Source: Rhynchopus euleeides
Taxonomy: Eukaryota; Euglenozoa; Diplonemea; Diplonemida; Diplonemidae
Direction of reading: 5' to 3'
Length of the DNA stretch: 64,000 nucleotides
Assembly (NCBI GenBank): GCA_963210315.1
Contig: OY723322.1
Span: 186,001-250,000, forward strand
The notes under the pieces were generated by a model. The model ran no database searches and had not been told where the DNA came from. It worked only from the letters and a program-made list of their open reading frames with translations. Made by a program: the position numbers and the translations under genes. Positions 21,905-31,338 of this stretch are shown in pieces (positions within the stretch are counted from its first letter, which is position 1; every line of letters begins with the position of its first letter).

Positions 21905-22350
21905 AAACCACGTGTGTGTCCGTTGTGTGGTGCGTGACAGAACCGCAGAACCACCGCTAGGACGGGAAATGCAACTGAAAAAGGCAAATTATAAAACCAA
22001 CAGGGCCCGGTGCTCGCCGAACAAAAGACGGCTACACAGGGGGGCACTCTGTTGATACGCACGGCCGAAGTGTGGTCTGCTAGTGCGCTGTGGGCGGTGG
22101 CTCTCCGTCACCGATGCCAATGGCGCAGTTAACAATCAGCAAACACAAAACAGAATGCGCGTGTGTCCATTGTGTAGTGCGTGGCAGAAACGCACAACCA
22201 CCGCAGGACGGGAAATGCAGCTGAAAAACGCAAAAGTATAAGAACAACAAGGACCCGGTGCCCGGCTAACGAAAGACGGCTCCACAGGGGTGCTCTGTTG
22301 CTGTGTGGTGTGCGAGTGGGTTGTTGGCGGTGGGCTCTCCGCCACCGAAG
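21905..22350. repeat. Two-copy direct repeat of about 220-250 bp
   Basis: Copy 1 begins near 21908 and copy 2 near 22158. Shared landmarks in order are GTGTGTCCRTTGTGT, GGACGGGAAATGCARCTGAA, AAC.AC..GG.CCCGGTGC, AAAGACGGCTMCACAGGGG and GGCGGTGG.CTCTCCG.CACCG. Identity is high in these blocks and low between them. The conserved blocks are not coding in a consistent frame, so a tandem non-coding RNA gene or a simple duplication are both possible. Confidence 0.65.
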
Positions 22351-22802
22351 AATGGGAAGGATTTGGTGGAAAACAAAATAAACCTGGAGGGGTTGCAATA
22401 ATGGAACAAGGGTTCGCTGCCAGTCTCTCTCACTTGGTTTTGGTTTGATGCCTTCGCGTTTACACACCCCCTCGCCCGTGTGAAGGTGAAGGGGTGCGGA
22501 GCACAGGTGAGTGAGTGAGTGGGCTCGGTTCTCGCGCTGTGGACCCTCCGGGACACTGCGCGATGCCAGTTCGCTAGCCCAAGCTGCAGTACGGAAATGG
22601 TTTATTTGAGAGAGTTTGGGGAGGTCTTCGCGAAGCTGTGCAGACCTGTGCATTTCTCCGATTTGCCGAATATTGCCCAAGTTGAAGACCCTGGTGGTAT
22701 CGGGGCCTGGTGTATAATCGGGATTCTTTTTTCTGCGTTTTCTTTGCGATTCTGCGACCCCTCATCTCATCATACCAATACCCTGTGCGTGGTGGACAAC
22801 GG

Positions 22803-22855
22803 GTTGGAAGTCCCCCGACAGACCCCCACAGGCCCGTGGGGGTCTGTATTCCAAC
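22803..22855. repeat. Strong stem-loop
   Basis: GTTGGAA and TTCCAAC close an outer stem; inside it AGACCCCCAC pairs exactly with GTGGGGGTCT around an AGGCCC loop. No poly-T follows in a way that would define a terminator; it may be a tiny hairpin MITE or an RNA structure in a long UTR. Confidence 0.6.
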
Positions 22856-23399
22856 AAGATCAGTTATTCTCCCAACACGCTGTCTGGCCCTTTCCGACCT
22901 GTCGGTCCCGACAGCAACACCCTTTCCTCCCACACTGAGTGCGTCAAGAAAAAGTCAAAAACACCGTTCAGTAGCAACTGCACCCGGCCTGTATGTTGGT
23001 TGTCGATGCGTTTGACGCTTCGACACATAAACCCTGCCTGATGAAGGGTGGGGTGAGTACATAGAGCACGTTTGGTTGCTAGCTGTGGTGATGCGACTTT
23101 CTGCTCACACGAGTGTGCAAAAAAGCAAAGCAAAACAAAAGGGGTCGCGTGGCCATGCACATGTGTATGTGGTGCATTTGTGTGCTGGACACAAGCCACG
23201 TCTTCCGATTCTTCCGTTGGATTCCTATTCGCTCCTGCCCGCCCACCGCGTCATACCGCAGCAACAAGGCTGCCGTCGCGGTGCGCCCGCAAGTGCCGAC
23301 ACCGCCCCCTCCCCGAAGGGAGGAAGAACAGGTGCAAGGCATGCGGGGTGCGCTGCAGGGGGCGGCTGTGGTGGGATTGTGTGCGGGGGCGGCCTCAGT

Positions 23400-25187
23400 T
23401 CAGCACAGCAGCTGCATCTCGTCCACGTACACCGGCATCCTCTTGCGCATGTAGATCTGCACACGGTTGATCCCGTCGAAGTCCCTCGGCAGCGGCTCCA
23501 CGCCGCCCGCCTGCTCCCCGTCGACCTGGACCTTGTAGGTGCGCCTGTCCCAGTCGAACGTCACCACGATGCGCTGGAAGGTGCCGCGCCGCACCAGCCC
23601 GTTGCGCGACGTCTCCCACCCGCTCCACCTCCGCCCGCCGAGGGTGTTGTGGTACACCCGCCCGTTGGCCGCGTGCATGAGGTTCACCAGCGCACCCTGC
23701 GACGAGTGGAGGCGGAAGGTGAGGCGCGCGTCCGTCGAATCCACACGTGCGTACACGCTGAAGCGCCGCGGCTGCATCGTCGCGACGGTGAAGAACGACG
23801 ACGACGGGTACGCCCTCCGGATCATCATCGACCCTGCGCCAGAGCGCTTCGTGCGCATGCTCAGCTGCACGTGCGACCCTGCAGAGCGCAGGTCCCTGTC
23901 GGAGTTGAACCCGAACGTCTGCGACGCGCGGCACTGGCTGCCCCCCGTCGGCGGCTGCGGCCGCGGGGCGGGAGTGGGGCGGGGCCGAGGTGCAGGCGTG
24001 CGGCGCGGCGGCGACGGCGGCGAAGGCGTCCGGCGGGGTGCAGGTGCCGGCGTGCGCCGCGGAGGCGACGGGCCGCTGCCCGCCACGCGCACGTTCACCG
24101 AGCAGGTCGACGCAGACCCGCCCGACCCGGTGAAGGTGGCGCTCAGGGTGTAGGTCTGCCCCGCCATCGCACGTGTCGGGGTGAACTTCACATTGGCGAA
24201 GCCCGTGTCGCGCAGGCTCGACCCGTCGGCCATCGCGAACCTCACCTGCCGCGAGGGGGCGGTCGTCCCGCCGTACGACACGCGCATCGTCCGCGACGCG
24301 TCGTACAAGGCGTTGAAGTCGACCGAGAACGTGCCCGACGGCTCCACCACGTGCGTCGTCCGCGCGTCCACCGACGGCAGGCACCGCGGGGCAGAGAACG
24401 TAGCGGAGCAGTCGTTGTACATGAACTGGATGGCAGCCACATCCCCGCTGCTGAGCGCCCTGCGCTGCCCAATCGCCTCCGGCGCGACGATGGTCGGCTG
24501 CCGCCCGATGCGGAAGAAGCTCGCCCCGTAGTGCATGATGGACCCGTAGTCGTACTTGCCCATGTCACGCGCCCGGCTCCCGCTCTTCTCGAAGTTGTGC
24601 TCCATCCCTCTCTGGATCTGCGAAAAGTCGACCCGCACGAACTCGTCACGGTGACTATGCCATGTGTATGATATGTGTCATGATGGTATGGTAACTCGTC
24701 GGTCCTTGCGCGTCTGTTCATGTGAAAGACCAAGCGAATGGCCAATTTCATGCACGGTGTTCCCCAGGCTGCACCCGCTCCCGATAGAGATGGAGTTGAC
24801 CCCCGAGCTGCGCCGCCCGATGGGCGAGCTGCACCCGCCACCGGCGTAGAACCGCATGTACGGCCGCGGGCACGACGACTCGCTGCGGCACTTGTTGAAG
24901 CGGAAGCACGTCCTCTCCTCCCACTGCCGCACCGCCCCGGAGATGCGCGCGTCGTTGCTGTTGATGGACGACGCCACCACGTAGTTCACGGTCTTCCCTG
25001 GCGGGAACAGCTGCGAGGCGCTCGTCAGCGCCGTCGCCGAGAGGGCCTTTCCGTCACGCGTCTGCTCCACCTGCACGTCCCCCTCCACCACCGCGAAGTC
25101 GTAGTCCCAATCGGGCCGCGCAGCCGCCCCGGCACACAGCCCTGCGGCCGCGACCGCATGCAACAACCAACACACGCCAGCCCGCAT
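23400..25187 (-). CDS. Secreted astacin-type (M12A) zinc metallopeptidase with lectin-like C-terminal domain
   Basis: Two exons, 25187-24700 and 24648-23400, give 578 aa. Residues 1-22 are a signal peptide (MRAGVCWLLHAVAAAGLCAG). The protease domain (about 60-215) has the zinc motif HEIGHSLGLSHEQ, followed by the astacin string RKDRDEFV and the Met-turn SIMHYG. A beta-rich domain follows (about 220-320), then a Pro/Arg-Thr-rich linker with PPRRTPAP repeats, and a C-terminal concanavalin/LamG-like domain (about 400-578; VYARVDSTDARLTFRL, FQRIVVTFDWD). The 51-nt insert 24649-24699 falls inside RKDR|DEFV and carries a stop; removing it restores the family motif exactly, yet no frame-keeping GT-AG boundary exists (see separate entry). 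The start is the ATG at the signal peptide; a longer upstream frame has no targeting sense. Confidence 0.88.
24649..24699 (-). other. Candidate nonconventional intron (51 nt) in the metallopeptidase gene
   Basis: It must be removed to join CG (codon start, Arg) to T GAC GAG TTC and give the astacin string DRDEF. ACCG occurs at both borders, so the ends can slide over four bases, but none of the five positions gives GT at the 5' end. The only GT-AG pair nearby (GTTACC...CATAG) leads to an immediate TGA. The two ends are partly complementary (GTtACcATaCCAT with the complement of the 3' end, 10 of 13 positions). These are properties described for nonconventional introns of euglenids. The alternative is a recent insertion that breaks the gene. 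Confidence 0.6.
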
Positions 25188-25231
25188 CGTGGGAATTTCG
25201 AACAAAGAGCAAAACACACCACACAGGGTTG

Positions 25232-25242
25232 CTGCAAGAAAA
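25232..25242 (-). promoter_or_regulatory. Possible trans-splice acceptor of the metallopeptidase mRNA
   Basis: On the minus strand a TTTTCTTGCAG tract precedes the start codon by about 44 bases, matching a pyrimidine tract plus AG. Trans-splicing of a spliced leader is general in Euglenozoa, but no leader sequence or RNA data are visible here. Confidence 0.3.
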
Positions 25243-25344
25243 CCTGAGGTGGTGAGGGTGGTGCGGTACAGCACGCAGTGCACTGCAGTGCAGCGAGTTG
25301 GTGTGTGGGTGGGATCGCTCTGGTGAGCTTTCCGCTGTCGCACT

Positions 25345-25562
25345 CATAGATCTTGGTTGAACGAACAGGTGTTGGAATCAGGCAGTGCAGAGCACAGCTC
25401 ATTATCTCGACCTTTGTTTGTGTAATCATCGGACTGACTGCGTGTGCTTATCGCGCTGTGCCACAAGCCTGCGTCATAGATCTTGGTTGTAATGAACGTG
25501 GGTGTTGGAATCACGCAGCAAGGGCTGCACTCATAAGATCTCGACATGCACGATGTAATCAT
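25345..25562. repeat. Two-copy direct repeat, unit about 130 bp
   Basis: Shared landmarks in order: CATAGATCTTGGTTG, GAACG/GAAC, GTGTTGGAATCA, GCAG.G..AG.GC, CTCAT.A..TCTCGAC and GTAATCAT. Copy 1 covers about 25345-25430 and copy 2 about 25475-25562. On the minus strand each begins near ATGATTAC. Neither copy is coding. A tandem small RNA gene is possible but no complete C/D or H/ACA boxes can be defined. Confidence 0.6.
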
Positions 25563-26095
25563 TGCAAGTTGTGAGCGGTCTTAGCGAACAGGATGCCGAC
25601 TGTGCATCCTGACGGAGTCGTGCTGTGAAGTTGGCGGAAGGGTGGTCTTGCTGACGGTCCAGCAGTCTCACGTGCCCACCGAAAAGAGACTTCAAAACCC
25701 AGGACGGGCAGGGTGGGGGTACCTCAAGGTTTGTGTCTGTCCTGTGTCTAAAAACATCAGGGCGTCTTCTCTGTTTCACTTCCAACGTCCACCTCACACG
25801 TCACTCCACCTGATCCCCGTTCTGATGTTCCGCATCAGCGTTCAGACCGGGCAGGGTCGACGTGCTCACACGAGAGTGCGCGAGAGTTCGCGAATAGGTG
25901 GGTGTGCCGAGCGGCCCCCCCGAGCCCCCATTTGGACAAGCAAGGACCTCCACCAGCCCAGAAGGTTTGGACGGCACCCCATGTCAGGGAACACCGGGCA
26001 AGATGACGCACACCACAGTTAGACGTGGCCTGTCCGCCTAGCAGAGCCACTCTTTGGCCCTTCACAAGCCGTGAGAACGGAACACCCCTCTGACA

Positions 26096-27706
26096 CTATG
26101 CGCTGCCCGCCTTCAGCAGCCCGTCGATCTGGCGCTGCAGCGCAGACACCTGCTGCTGCAAGCTGCGCAGCACCTCTACAGGCACTGCCACAGTCGCACC
26201 CTCCTCCGCAATACCGAGGTGCCCTTTCACCTGAGGCTCGATGGGGCCTCGTGCCTCTGGCGGTGTGCGCAAGCGCCCCGCCAGATTTGCACCGTCGGAC
26301 TCTTCTGGCGCACCGTATGCGTCATCTGTGTCATCCGAGTCGTCTGGCGCACCGTGGGTGCCAGCTGTGACCTCCGTGTCATCAGACTCCTCTGGGACAT
26401 CATCCGAGCTATCGACAGGCACACCGCCGTGGCCCTCCTGCTGCGACATGAGGTCCCTGATCGCCTCCTGCTGCTGCGAGTCGAGCTCTAGCCCCAGGCA
26501 GAGCTCGTCGTAGAGACCACTGTGTGCCTTCAGCACACGAACCGCCATCACATGTGAGGAAGCATCGAGCCGCGCATCGTCTTTGCTGAGGACAGCCTCC
26601 AGCCAGCGGACGTCCGCACGGGTGGGGTCATGGAATTCGCTGCACCGAGGCCGCAGGTCGGCAAGGGCGGTGCTGCCCTCTGCCAGCTCCATCAGCAGGA
26701 GCTCCACGAGGCTGTCGTCCTGCTCGCTGTCTGCCAGGTGCGCCAAGGTCTTGCTGTGGTGCAGCTGTGCGGCCTGCAGGGCCTGCGGCAGCAGGCGTGC
26801 CTCATAGCTGACGCTGCGCAGCAGCTCCAGCAGACCCAGCTCAGCGGCGTGCACCGCAGGCGCAGCATACTGCCCCACAGTGTCACGGAAGAACCCCACA
26901 AGCCCCTGCTTCACCCCCGGCACCGATGACAGGCTCTGAAGCGCCGCGTCGGCAGCAGCATGCTGCACCACCGCGTCGAGGCCACCCCCCTGCAGCACAG
27001 CCTCCGCCACGTCGCCCAGCAGCGCCGCTGCCTCGTCGAACTCACGGAGCCGCACCAAGGCCGCAGCACACTGCGTGATGTAGTGCAGCGCCAGCATGCG
27101 TGAGAGGCCTGCCAGCGGGCCGCCCTGCGGCACCTCCGTGACGGGGTCCAGCGCTGCGCGGCGCAGGTGGGGCACAGCCTCCTTGTCGCGCTCCTGCGAC
27201 ACAAGGATGTCCACCAGCAGGTGCAGGCAGCGCCACGCGTGCAGCATGTCGATGCTGTCGGGGCCTGCGCCGTGCAGCGCAAAGGGGCCCGAGGGGTACA
27301 GACACTGCACCGCCTGCAGCAGGATCGCCTCCGCCGCCGCAGCACGGCCCTCGTGGCGCCACGTGCGCCACGCAAGCCAGAAGGCACCCTCGCGGCACCA
27401 CGCGCGGTGCTGCTCGGGAGAGAGCTCGCCCTGGGGTGGGGAGGAGGCTACCACGGCAAAGGCCTCAGCGAGGCCCGCCTGGTCTGTGCCGTGTGTGCCC
27501 TGGTGTGCGAAGGGCGACACGCCGGACTCGATGGAGTCGATCGCCCTCGTCAGCGTGTCGTCAGCCCCCTCGTGGCAAGCCCCGTCAGACGCCTGGCCCT
27601 GGAGAGGCGCATCTAGAGGCGCGTGTGATGAGAGACGCCGAGGGGGGAGGGTGACCGGGGTGCGACACCAGGCACCGCATGCGGGCACAACGATTCCCCG
27701 CCGCAT
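26096..27706 (-). CDS. Helical-repeat protein with probable mitochondrial presequence
   Basis: A single exon of 536 aa starting MRRGIVVPACGAW. The first 30 residues lack acids and are rich in Arg, Ser and hydrophobics (LPPRRLSSHAP), like a mitochondrial targeting peptide. Residues about 80-400 are Ala/Leu-rich amphipathic helices with TPR-like spacing (WLAWRTWRHEGRAAAAEAIL, CLHLLVDILVSQERDKEAV, LHYITQCAAALVRLREFDEAAALL). Residues about 440-500 are an Asp/Ser/Glu-rich segment with a repeated GAPDDSDDTDD-type unit. A short C-terminal coiled coil (VLRSLQQQVSALQRQIDGLL) follows. No family recognised; TPR-like scaffold in a mitochondrion is the best guess. Confidence 0.65.
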   Translation of the reverse strand: MRRGIVVPACGAWCRTPVTLPPRRLSSHAPLDAPLQGQASDGACHEGADDTLTRAIDSIESGVSPFAHQGTHGTDQAGLAEAFAVVASSPPQGELSPEQHRAWCREGAFWLAWRTWRHEGRAAAAEAILLQAVQCLYPSGPFALHGAGPDSIDMLHAWRCLHLLVDILVSQERDKEAVPHLRRAALDPVTEVPQGGPLAGLSRMLALHYITQCAAALVRLREFDEAAALLGDVAEAVLQGGGLDAVVQHAAADAALQSLSSVPGVKQGLVGFFRDTVGQYAAPAVHAAELGLLELLRSVSYEARLLPQALQAAQLHHSKTLAHLADSEQDDSLVELLLMELAEGSTALADLRPRCSEFHDPTRADVRWLEAVLSKDDARLDASSHVMAVRVLKAHSGLYDELCLGLELDSQQQEAIRDLMSQQEGHGGVPVDSSDDVPEESDDTEVTAGTHGAPDDSDDTDDAYGAPEESDGANLAGRLRTPPEARGPIEPQVKGHLGIAEEGATVAVPVEVLRSLQQQVSALQRQIDGLLKAGSA

Positions 27707-27972
27707 GACCTTGCAGCAGCCTGGCTGTGGGTGGTGGTGGCGGCGGCGTTGCAGGGTGCTGGCTGCGATTGGGTGTAGGTTCAAGGGTGGGGTGTGGGTG
27801 GAGGTGGGGTGGGGTGGGGTGGGGGCATTTGTTCCTGTTCTCCAGCCCCCTCTTCTTTACTATGGCTGGCACGTCACTTCGGTACGCACGGTTAGTCGTG
27901 GCGTGGGCAATGCGGGCAAGGCGAGACGGGTGGCAACCCACGGTGGGGTGGGGGGAGGGGGGGTTTTTGGCG

Positions 27973-30894
27973 CTACCCCGCTGCGGCCTTCATCCGGAAC
28001 TTCAGGAGGACTGTGTCGAAGACGAAGCCCTTGTGCTGAGCGGAGAGGGTGTGCAGTTTCATATACCGCCGCCCCTTCTTGGAGACTTTCAGCACCGCGT
28101 TGCCCTGCATCAGGGAATGTCGCATGTGCCGCTCCATGCATGCCAGATGATCTCGACGCAGACCCTCCGATGTCAGCAGGTGCCAGGCTGCTGCGTCGCA
28201 GCGCTCTACCACCTCCTCATGCAGCAGGGCACGGTGCTTGTCCAGGTGCCGCTGCACCACCCCCAGCGTCACGTGGCTGGTGTGCGCGCTGGCCTGCAAG
28301 GCACGCCTGCGCCTCGCCTCTGCCTCATACAGGCGGCAGAAGTTGGCATCGGCAGACCACCCCCGCAGGCGCTGCGCCAGCTCCTCCCTGCTCTCCGCTG
28401 CCACAGCACACCGCTGCAGCGCCTCTGCGCCGCAGAGGCGCCGCACCGCAGCACGGTGCAGGTGGCGCTTGTGCTTGAGGACAATGACATCACGCACAGT
28501 GCACTCATGCAGCGAAAGGACTAGAGACGTCTCCAGCCACCAGCGTTGCACCCGCTCCTGCCGCTGCACGTGCCGCCTGTTGAGCGCTGCGTGGTAGGGC
28601 AGCAGCTTGCGAGCTGATCGGCATGACTGCGCTGCGACCTCACGGCGGAGCACAGCCTCCTGCTGCTGCAGGTCCAGCCACGCGACGAGGAGGTAGCGGT
28701 GCTGCGCCTCCTCCTGCTGGATGTGCAGGCGCTGCCGCCTGCAGCGGCGCAGGACACGCACCGCCAGCAGGCCCCGCTCCCCCCTGTGCACCACCCTGGC
28801 GAGGGCACGCCGTGCAGCGTACTCCACCTCGTGGCGGCACGCAGCCTCTACACTCTGCAGGTCCTCCACCCGCCCGTGCCGCTCCTTGTGGCTGATGGCG
28901 GTGCGCCGCTGCGTGGCGTTCGCCATGTAGGTTGCGAGGAAGCTGTCGGTGGTGTGGTGGAACCTCCTGCGTGCGATGGCCTCCTGCATCTCGAGCAGCA
29001 GCAGCGCTGCCCGTTGCTCCTGCAGCACCGCCTGCCGCCTGTGGAGGTCCTCTGCTGACTGCAGCGACATGACTGCCGGGAGGCGGTCTGCTGCCGACAC
29101 GATAGCGTGGCGCTGCCGCAGCTCGTCACGCAGGAAGCGCAGCGCCACGCGTCCCCTCTGCTCGCCGCACAGGACTGCGGCACGCAGCAGCCGCTCCTCC
29201 GTGCTGTCGACGTGGCGCATCTGCAGCCGTGCCACAACACACAAAGCCTCGCCCTGTGTGCTGGAGAGCGTTTGGTGCGCCTGCACATCCAGACACACAC
29301 GCTGCCACTCCAGCTCCTGGACCTGCAGAAGAGACCATCGCGATGCCGCCTCCCCCTCCAGCAGCACCTGCCTGTTGGCGAAGTACACCTGCAGCCGGTG
29401 CCCTGCCTGCGTGCGGTGCTGCAGCAGTGCCGCGCGCCCCTCCTCCTCCTCGCTGTACAGCAGCGCCACGCTGGTGCAGACGGTGTACAGCACACCGAAG
29501 AGCAGTGCGTCTGTGCCGAGGCACTCGTCACGCGACACCATGTGGGAGTGGCCGATGACCATCACCTGCCATGCCGCCTCCTGCTGCTGCTCCAACAGCT
29601 GCCGCCCCACCACCTCGCGGCACAGGAACACGCGGCACCCGGAGCTTGTATGCGGGTAGCACATGCTCTTCCGCATCAACACGTTCTCCTTCAGCAGGCG
29701 CTCCGACACGCACTCCTCTGTGTAGTTGACGTCAGCCTTCTTGCGGAACCCGATGCGCCGGAAGGCGTCGTGCTCCGCATCCTGCAAGGCGTAGCGGAGC
29801 TGGCACTCCGAGTCCACGACGTACCACACAGAGCTGACGATGCCCGCCAGCATCTCGCGGTACCGCGACAGATACTCCCTGTCGCTGACCTCTTCGTCTT
29901 CGATGACACAGCGCAATGGGGGCTCGTCGCCCACAAGCTCCCGCAATTGCGCGAAGATGTCGCTGTGCAGGTGGAACACATCGCCCATCGACAGAGCCAG
30001 GCGGCGTGCCTCCAGGAAGATCATGTTGCGTGCCGCATCCTCCTCGGACTGTATGTGGCGCAGTTTGCTCTTCGTCTGCGGGTGGATGTACCGCCCCCTC
30101 CCCGCCCCTGCGAAGGCGGTGGCACGCGTCGCTGTCTTCCACTGCCGCGCACCCATGGAACCGATTGACGACAGGTCGTGGGAGGCGACCGACTGCACGT
30201 CTGTGTCGCACACACTGGCTGCCCCCTTCTGCGTGGCGCAGGTCGACGCCCCGCAATGGCTGGAGGCCTTGCTGTGCGGGCTGCGCCTGTTGCGGGACGC
30301 ATTGTCGCTCTGCTGCCTGCGGCGTCGCTGCTCCTCGGGGGTGGGGACCACCGTCTGCCCCTTGTCGTTGAGGTACGACCCGGGGGGAGGTGCGCAGGTC
30401 TGCCGCGTGTGCGTCCACCGCATCAGGCGTGGCGCCTTCGGGTGTGCGGCCCGCTCCGTCTTCGCCCTCCGTTGCTTCCGCACTGCACAGGGTTTGTCGA
30501 CACGGGGCGCACGTGTGCCCTGCGTGTGCTTCGGCATTGATGCCTGTGCGACGCTCAGTGCGGTGTAATGCTCCTGCAGGCGATGCTGGCGCGACTCCTC
30601 CTTCGCGACTTCGACGCTCTTCGCAGAACGTATCGCCTGCTGCTTCAGGAGAGCATCCTCGAACAGACGCCCGTGGCAGCCGAGGCTCTGCGGTGGTGCC
30701 AGCACAGGGTACACCTCGCCTGCCTGCTGCAGGGGGGTGTCGTGCCCCGACGGCTCGAACGCGTCAACGTCCTGCAGGAACACCGAGCGAGATCCGCCGC
30801 GACGCTTGCTCCTGCGGCACCCGTTCCCGGCTGCGCCGACGAACCGCACCTTGTGCGATGTGGGCAGGCCTGGCACATCTTGCACCGCAACCAT
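27973..30894 (-). CDS. Large Arg/Gln/His-rich repeat protein, function unknown
   Basis: A single exon of 973 aa. The start is the first true ATG (MVAVQDVPGLPTS); eleven upstream codons are open but begin with GTG. The N-terminal 270 residues are basic and disordered (KQRRAKTERAAHPKAPR, PEEQRRRRQQ). From about 280 to 950 the protein is helical, with units of roughly 18-38 residues built on (L/I)Q..E...R and a following hydrophobic heptad: LQSAEDLHRRQAVLQEQRAA, LQSVEAACRHEVEYAARRA, IQQEEAQHRYLLVAWLDLQ, VQRQERVQRWWLE. Such E..xR repeats are common in large cytoskeletal proteins of Euglenozoa. It ends in a conserved-looking basic/hydrophobic segment (GRRYMKLHTLSAQHKGFVF). No enzyme motif seen. 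Confidence 0.75.
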   Translation of the reverse strand: MVAVQDVPGLPTSHKVRFVGAAGNGCRRSKRRGGSRSVFLQDVDAFEPSGHDTPLQQAGEVYPVLAPPQSLGCHGRLFEDALLKQQAIRSAKSVEVAKEESRQHRLQEHYTALSVAQASMPKHTQGTRAPRVDKPCAVRKQRRAKTERAAHPKAPRLMRWTHTRQTCAPPPGSYLNDKGQTVVPTPEEQRRRRQQSDNASRNRRSPHSKASSHCGASTCATQKGAASVCDTDVQSVASHDLSSIGSMGARQWKTATRATAFAGAGRGRYIHPQTKSKLRHIQSEEDAARNMIFLEARRLALSMGDVFHLHSDIFAQLRELVGDEPPLRCVIEDEEVSDREYLSRYREMLAGIVSSVWYVVDSECQLRYALQDAEHDAFRRIGFRKKADVNYTEECVSERLLKENVLMRKSMCYPHTSSGCRVFLCREVVGRQLLEQQQEAAWQVMVIGHSHMVSRDECLGTDALLFGVLYTVCTSVALLYSEEEEGRAALLQHRTQAGHRLQVYFANRQVLLEGEAASRWSLLQVQELEWQRVCLDVQAHQTLSSTQGEALCVVARLQMRHVDSTEERLLRAAVLCGEQRGRVALRFLRDELRQRHAIVSAADRLPAVMSLQSAEDLHRRQAVLQEQRAALLLLEMQEAIARRRFHHTTDSFLATYMANATQRRTAISHKERHGRVEDLQSVEAACRHEVEYAARRALARVVHRGERGLLAVRVLRRCRRQRLHIQQEEAQHRYLLVAWLDLQQQEAVLRREVAAQSCRSARKLLPYHAALNRRHVQRQERVQRWWLETSLVLSLHECTVRDVIVLKHKRHLHRAAVRRLCGAEALQRCAVAAESREELAQRLRGWSADANFCRLYEAEARRRRALQASAHTSHVTLGVVQRHLDKHRALLHEEVVERCDAAAWHLLTSEGLRRDHLACMERHMRHSLMQGNAVLKVSKKGRRYMKLHTLSAQHKGFVFDTVLLKFRMKAAAG

Positions 30895-31338
30895 GCCTGC
30901 CGACACGCCTACCGACTCAGGGCACACCGCACACCATCAGACAGCCCTCCACGCATCATAACAAACAAGACTCGTGTAAGTGTCTGGTTGGCAGGGTGAG
31001 GGTGGGGTTAAGGATGATCGGGGGTGCAGTTGGGCTCTTGTCATAGTATTCGGCATTGCAGGGCAGGCCACATCCACTCAGCAGGAGGCTTTCCACACTG
31101 CTCCAGGATAGTGGTGAGGGTGAACAGGAACATGCGCATGATGTGCCCCAGCGTGAGTGGCACCGGATCAACAGGGGGGCAGGGCGGAAGTGGGGTGGGG
31201 CTGTCCTGCCACTGTCGTGGATCGATGAGAACGTTCATGCAGGCCCTCCACGTTTCGATAGCTATAGATATGCACGCACTGCACGGAACCGCCAACACCG
31301 CATGGCGGCCGCTGAGTAGGCTTAAAAGCCAAACCGAA

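Larger units (their letters stand above)
21511..23399. other. Spacer with poly-G tract and repeats
   Basis: Between the membrane-protein and metallopeptidase genes. It contains a poly-G run at 21841-21869, an imperfect direct repeat (21905-22350), and a strong stem-loop (22803-22855), listed separately. No coding region is supported. Confidence 0.5.
25188..26095. other. Spacer and 5' flank of the metallopeptidase gene
   Basis: No gene is supported. Read on the minus strand it contains TTTTCTTGCAG (plus 25232-25242), a good splice-acceptor-like site 44 bases ahead of the ATG that could accept a spliced leader, and a two-copy repeat (25345-25562). Confidence 0.4.

Noticed and set aside
23076-24671. 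Plus-strand 531-aa frame opposite the metallopeptidase gene
   Set aside because: Antisense shadow; the opposite strand has clear catalytic motifs.
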